From: an uncultured Megasphaera sp.
GTDB taxonomy: Bacteria > Bacillota > Negativicutes > Veillonellales > Megasphaeraceae
Length of the DNA: 64,000 nucleotides
Direction of reading: 5' to 3'
Assembly: GCA_934202965.1 (NCBI GenBank)
Contig: CAKPYN010000004.1
Span: 1 to 64,000 of the forward strand
Below the pieces are notes generated by a model. It ran no database searches. It had not been told where the DNA came from and saw only the letters and a list, made by a program, of their open reading frames with translations. Below are positions 61,366-64,000 of this stretch, in pieces (the first letter of the stretch is position 1; every line of letters begins with the position of its first letter). Both the position numbers and the translations under genes were made by a program.

Positions 61366-62261
61366 TATTTCGTATCTCCTTTAGCACGGCGAATTGTAAC
61401 CGATGACTTGGCAGCTACCGCATCATGTTTCAATTTTGTTAGATACATCGAACCGCCAATAATACCTATCCCGCCGGCAATCGTCATCAGCGTCAGCATT
61501 TCATTGAAAATGATAAATCCCCACAACGCATTAAAAAATACGCCAATATAGGCTACAAAACTAACGACAACAGGATTTGCATTTGCATAAGCTTCGGTCA
61601 TCCAAATTTGCGCAATGACCGTCACAATGCCTAAAGCAATATACAGTCCCCATTCTCGCACCGTAGGCATTTGAAAATCAAATCCCATTAATACGGCACT
61701 CGTAACCGCTGCACAAAACAGAAAATAAAATACAATTTCATACTGATGATGTTTGCCAGAACCTGTCAATTTACTAATCGTCGTATATGCCGCAGCTGCA
61801 CAAACAGACTGGGCTAATACAAATAACGAATACACATTGAATGAAGCGAAATTCCAAGGCCGCACAACCAAACATGCACCGACTACAATAACAATCAAAG
61901 GAAGCCCCGCGCCTTTTGGCAGGACTTCCTTGAGAAATAACGCCGCAAACAACATGACAAAAAACGCAGATAACTGGGATAAGATGGATACATCGGCCAA
62001 GGGCATGCCGCGGAGCGCATAAAAAATACAAATCATGCCTATGCCGCCGGCAACACCGCGAAACCATAATGCCCCTCGGTCACAATGAGAGAAATGGATA
62101 TGCTGGGCTTTCATCAGCCCTAAGATAAGCACGGCACTTAAAAATCCGCGAAAAAATCCAATTTCTCCCGTTCCCATCGTATACGACAATTCTTTGACAA
62201 TGACGTTTTGTATACTAAACGCCAAGGCTGAAAAAATCATATACACAATGCCTTTATTCAT
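61365..62261 (-). CDS. EamA-family drug/metabolite transporter
   Basis: 298 residues with ten membrane segments in two EamA repeats. GFFRGFLSAVLILGLM and LWFRGVAGGIGMICIFYALR lie in repeat 1, and QIWMTEAYANANPVVVSFVAYIG (split) and FNEMLTLMTIAGGIGIIGG in repeat 2. It probably exports amino acids or metabolites. Next to threonine synthase, 24 nt apart, which could hint at threonine export but is not proof. Confidence 0.9.
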   Translation of the reverse strand: MNKGIVYMIFSALAFSIQNVIVKELSYTMGTGEIGFFRGFLSAVLILGLMKAQHIHFSHCDRGALWFRGVAGGIGMICIFYALRGMPLADVSILSQLSAFFVMLFAALFLKEVLPKGAGLPLIVIVVGACLVVRPWNFASFNVYSLFVLAQSVCAAAAYTTISKLTGSGKHHQYEIVFYFLFCAAVTSAVLMGFDFQMPTVREWGLYIALGIVTVIAQIWMTEAYANANPVVVSFVAYIGVFFNALWGFIIFNEMLTLMTIAGGIGIIGGSMYLTKLKHDAVAAKSSVTIRRAKGDTK

Positions 62262-62285
62262 GCTTTATGCCTGCTTTCATATGTA

Positions 62286-63788
62286 TTACTTTTGTTTACT
62301 GATTTCATCCACAAATGACAAGACAGCCTGCTTCATTTGTTCTTTTTCAATAGCCTGGCTAAACCGTACTGGTTTATTGCGCAAGTCCGCTAACGGTTTC
62401 GGCAGGGCCATACCGGTTACGCTGCCGATTTCCAGCAGCATATCGAACGGATCGTCCTGTTGCTGCAATGCCAGGGCTTTGCAAATGACCGGCGGGAATT
62501 TATATGGATGAGCTGTTGACATAATGACCGTATGACGGCCTGCATCCAATCCCTGTTTATGGCGATTCATAAATACGCCATATGCTACCGCCGTGTGCGG
62601 ATCCAGTAAATACCCAAAATCATTATATACGTGGTTGATAACGGCTTCTGTTTCATCATCATCAATCCAGCTGCCTTCAAACGATTCCGTGAGGTCAGCC
62701 AATTCCTGCGGCGATACAGCCATGCGGCCTGTTTCCAACAATTCTTTTTCCCACTGTGCTACTTTTTCAGCATCTTCACCGGCTACATAAAACAAGAATC
62801 GTTCAAAATTACTGGACAAAAGAATATCCATAGACGGGCTATCTGTCGTGTAAAATTCCCGATTCATATTATAGACACCGGTTGCAAAGAAATCTGCCAA
62901 TACATTATTTTTATTGGATGCACAAATCAGTTTGCCAATGGGCACACCCATTTTTTTAGCGAAATAACCGGCCAGAATATTGCCAAAGTTACCTGTCGGC
63001 ACGACGACATCAAAGACTTCCCCTTCAGAAATCGCCCCGTTATCAACTAACGACACGTACGTGGATACGTAATACGCTACCTGCGGGAAAAGCCGGCCGA
63101 TGTTAATGGAGTTGGCACTAGAAAACAGTACGCCTTTATCATTGGCATAGGCGTTGACTTCTTCATTCGTAAACACGCGTTTGAGGAAGCTCTGGGCATC
63201 ATCAAAGTTTCCATAAATAGCCGATACCTTGACATTTTCGCCTTCTTGCTTCTGCATTTGCTGTTTCTGCATCGGGCTGACCCCTTCGCTGGGATAAAAT
63301 ACCATAATATTGGTACCTTCAACGTCTTTAAATCCTTCTAAAGCGGCTTTCCCCGTATCACCGCTCGTTGCCGTTAAAATAAGAATATCCCGTTTTTCTT
63401 GCTCCTGCGTTTTCGCTGCCGTCAGCAAATACGGAAACAGAGACAACGCTAAATCTTTAAATGCTAATGTCCGGCCATGAAATAGTTCAGCTACGCTGAC
63501 ATCGGCATCGATGGAATGCAGCGGCACAATCCGGTCATCCCGAAAAGTTTCGCTGTTATACGCCGATGCAATCATATTTTTGCGTTCTTCATCTGTAAAA
63601 TTGGTGAAAAAATACGATAATACAACTGCCGCAATTTCTTGGTACGATTTACCTGCCAATTCTTTATACTGCAAAACCTTTTCCGGAAATGTTTCCGGTA
63701 CGTATAAACCGCCGTCTTGGGCTAATCCATGCAGCAAGGCATAGGATGGTGAAACACACTCATTTGAACGGGTACTTCTAAACTTCAT
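62286..63788 (-). CDS. thrC: Threonine synthase
   Basis: PLP enzyme converting phosphohomoserine to threonine. 500 residues, the longer (yeast/enterobacterial) subtype. Motifs: MKFRSTRSNE start, GRTLAFKDLALSLFP (PLP lysine), LTATSGDTGKAALEGFKDV, FPSEGVSPMQKQQM-like segment, VPTGNFGNILAGYFAKKMG, and a C-terminal AHPYKFP. Probably first in a thrC-EamA-TVP38 unit. Confidence 0.95.
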   Translation of the reverse strand: MKFRSTRSNECVSPSYALLHGLAQDGGLYVPETFPEKVLQYKELAGKSYQEIAAVVLSYFFTNFTDEERKNMIASAYNSETFRDDRIVPLHSIDADVSVAELFHGRTLAFKDLALSLFPYLLTAAKTQEQEKRDILILTATSGDTGKAALEGFKDVEGTNIMVFYPSEGVSPMQKQQMQKQEGENVKVSAIYGNFDDAQSFLKRVFTNEEVNAYANDKGVLFSSANSINIGRLFPQVAYYVSTYVSLVDNGAISEGEVFDVVVPTGNFGNILAGYFAKKMGVPIGKLICASNKNNVLADFFATGVYNMNREFYTTDSPSMDILLSSNFERFLFYVAGEDAEKVAQWEKELLETGRMAVSPQELADLTESFEGSWIDDDETEAVINHVYNDFGYLLDPHTAVAYGVFMNRHKQGLDAGRHTVIMSTAHPYKFPPVICKALALQQQDDPFDMLLEIGSVTGMALPKPLADLRNKPVRFSQAIEKEQMKQAVLSFVDEISKQK

Positions 63789-63870
63789 GATACCGTCTCC
63801 CCCTTTTAGCTAATTAGACTCTCTTTATGATTAGTGCTATTATAGCATATTTTTTTACTATTCCCTATGC

Positions 63871-64000
63871 TTAGACCACTTGAAACAGATAAAATTTTAA
63901 ATAATCCGTTTCCGGCACATTCCACAATATAGGATGATCCGGCGACTGCTGGCGTCCTTCAATCTGCCGTAAATGCACACCTGCATCTTTTGCGGCTTCC
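63871..64000 (-). CDS. Partial RlmI-like SAM-dependent rRNA methyltransferase (3' end)
   Basis: The last 42 codons of a minus-strand gene that continues past the right edge. It reads EAAKDAGVHLRQIEGRQQSP, then DHPILWNVPETDYLKFYLF and QVV before the stop. The DHP...PE..YLK end is typical of the RlmI/RlmK (PUA-domain) 23S rRNA cytosine methyltransferase family. Confidence 0.7.
   Translation of the reverse strand, partial: EAAKDAGVHLRQIEGRQQSPDHPILWNVPETDYLKFYLFQVV

Overview
The window looks like a chromosomal segment of a diderm Firmicute (Negativicutes, Veillonellaceae), most likely Megasphaera or a close relative. This is inferred from four things: an SLH-domain outer-membrane porin (OmpM type) with a C-terminal phenylalanine; a low-to-mid G+C Firmicute gene order (miaB-mutS-mutL-...-miaA, rnmV-rsmA, mreBCD-pbp2-rodA); a GABA/4-hydroxybutyrate fermentation gene pair; and a type I-E CRISPR system whose Cas2 is fused to a DEDDh exonuclease, an arrangement already known from Megasphaera. 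No database search was possible, so the genus is provisional.

Layout. 1-2653: the leader-proximal part of a type I-E CRISPR array with 44 identical repeats, running off the left edge. 2698-12199: a complete cas operon on the minus strand (cas3-cse1-cse2-cas7e-cas5e-cas6e-cas1-cas2/DEDDh), preceded by a C_GCAxxG_C_C protein gene. 12978-23294: a long minus-strand housekeeping operon for tRNA modification (miaB, miaA), mismatch repair (mutS, mutL) and rRNA maturation (rnmV, rsmA). 23575-30912: OmpM-like porin, M20 hydrolase, a flavin disulfide reductase, small membrane and periplasmic proteins, an ion transporter-like protein and a YbjN-like protein. 31062-33603: a riboflavin operon (ribD-ribE-ribH, no ribBA) under an FMN riboswitch with its terminator. 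33854-42971: two radical-SAM-related genes and the elongation cluster rodA, minD-like, pbp2, mreD, mreC, mreB.

43157-46080 is the most unusual stretch. A tRNA-Ser(CGA) is followed by about 2.8 kb of small, partly broken genes: several 26-31-residue hydrophobic peptides (two with strong ribosome binding sites), two decayed copies of a small helix-turn-helix gene, plus-strand promoters pointing back into the peptide genes, a 26-bp palindromic operator, a four-cysteine miniprotein and several intrinsic terminators. It reads as a remnant of mobile DNA next to a tRNA gene and may hold a family of type I toxin-antitoxin-like cassettes.

46081-64000: an M20 amidohydrolase with a DUF3100 membrane protein; gabT and 4-hydroxybutyrate dehydrogenase downstream of an internally deleted MFS transporter; adenine deaminase with a PucR regulator; cspA; recQ-thyA-folA; a MATE exporter; a TVP38/DedA-like protein; an EamA exporter; threonine synthase; and the 3' end of an RlmI-like methyltransferase at the right edge.

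A second pattern is a family of four interspersed elements (near 12.85, 23.5, 28.1 and 33.75 kb). Each sits just after a stop codon with a long terminator hairpin on the gene side.
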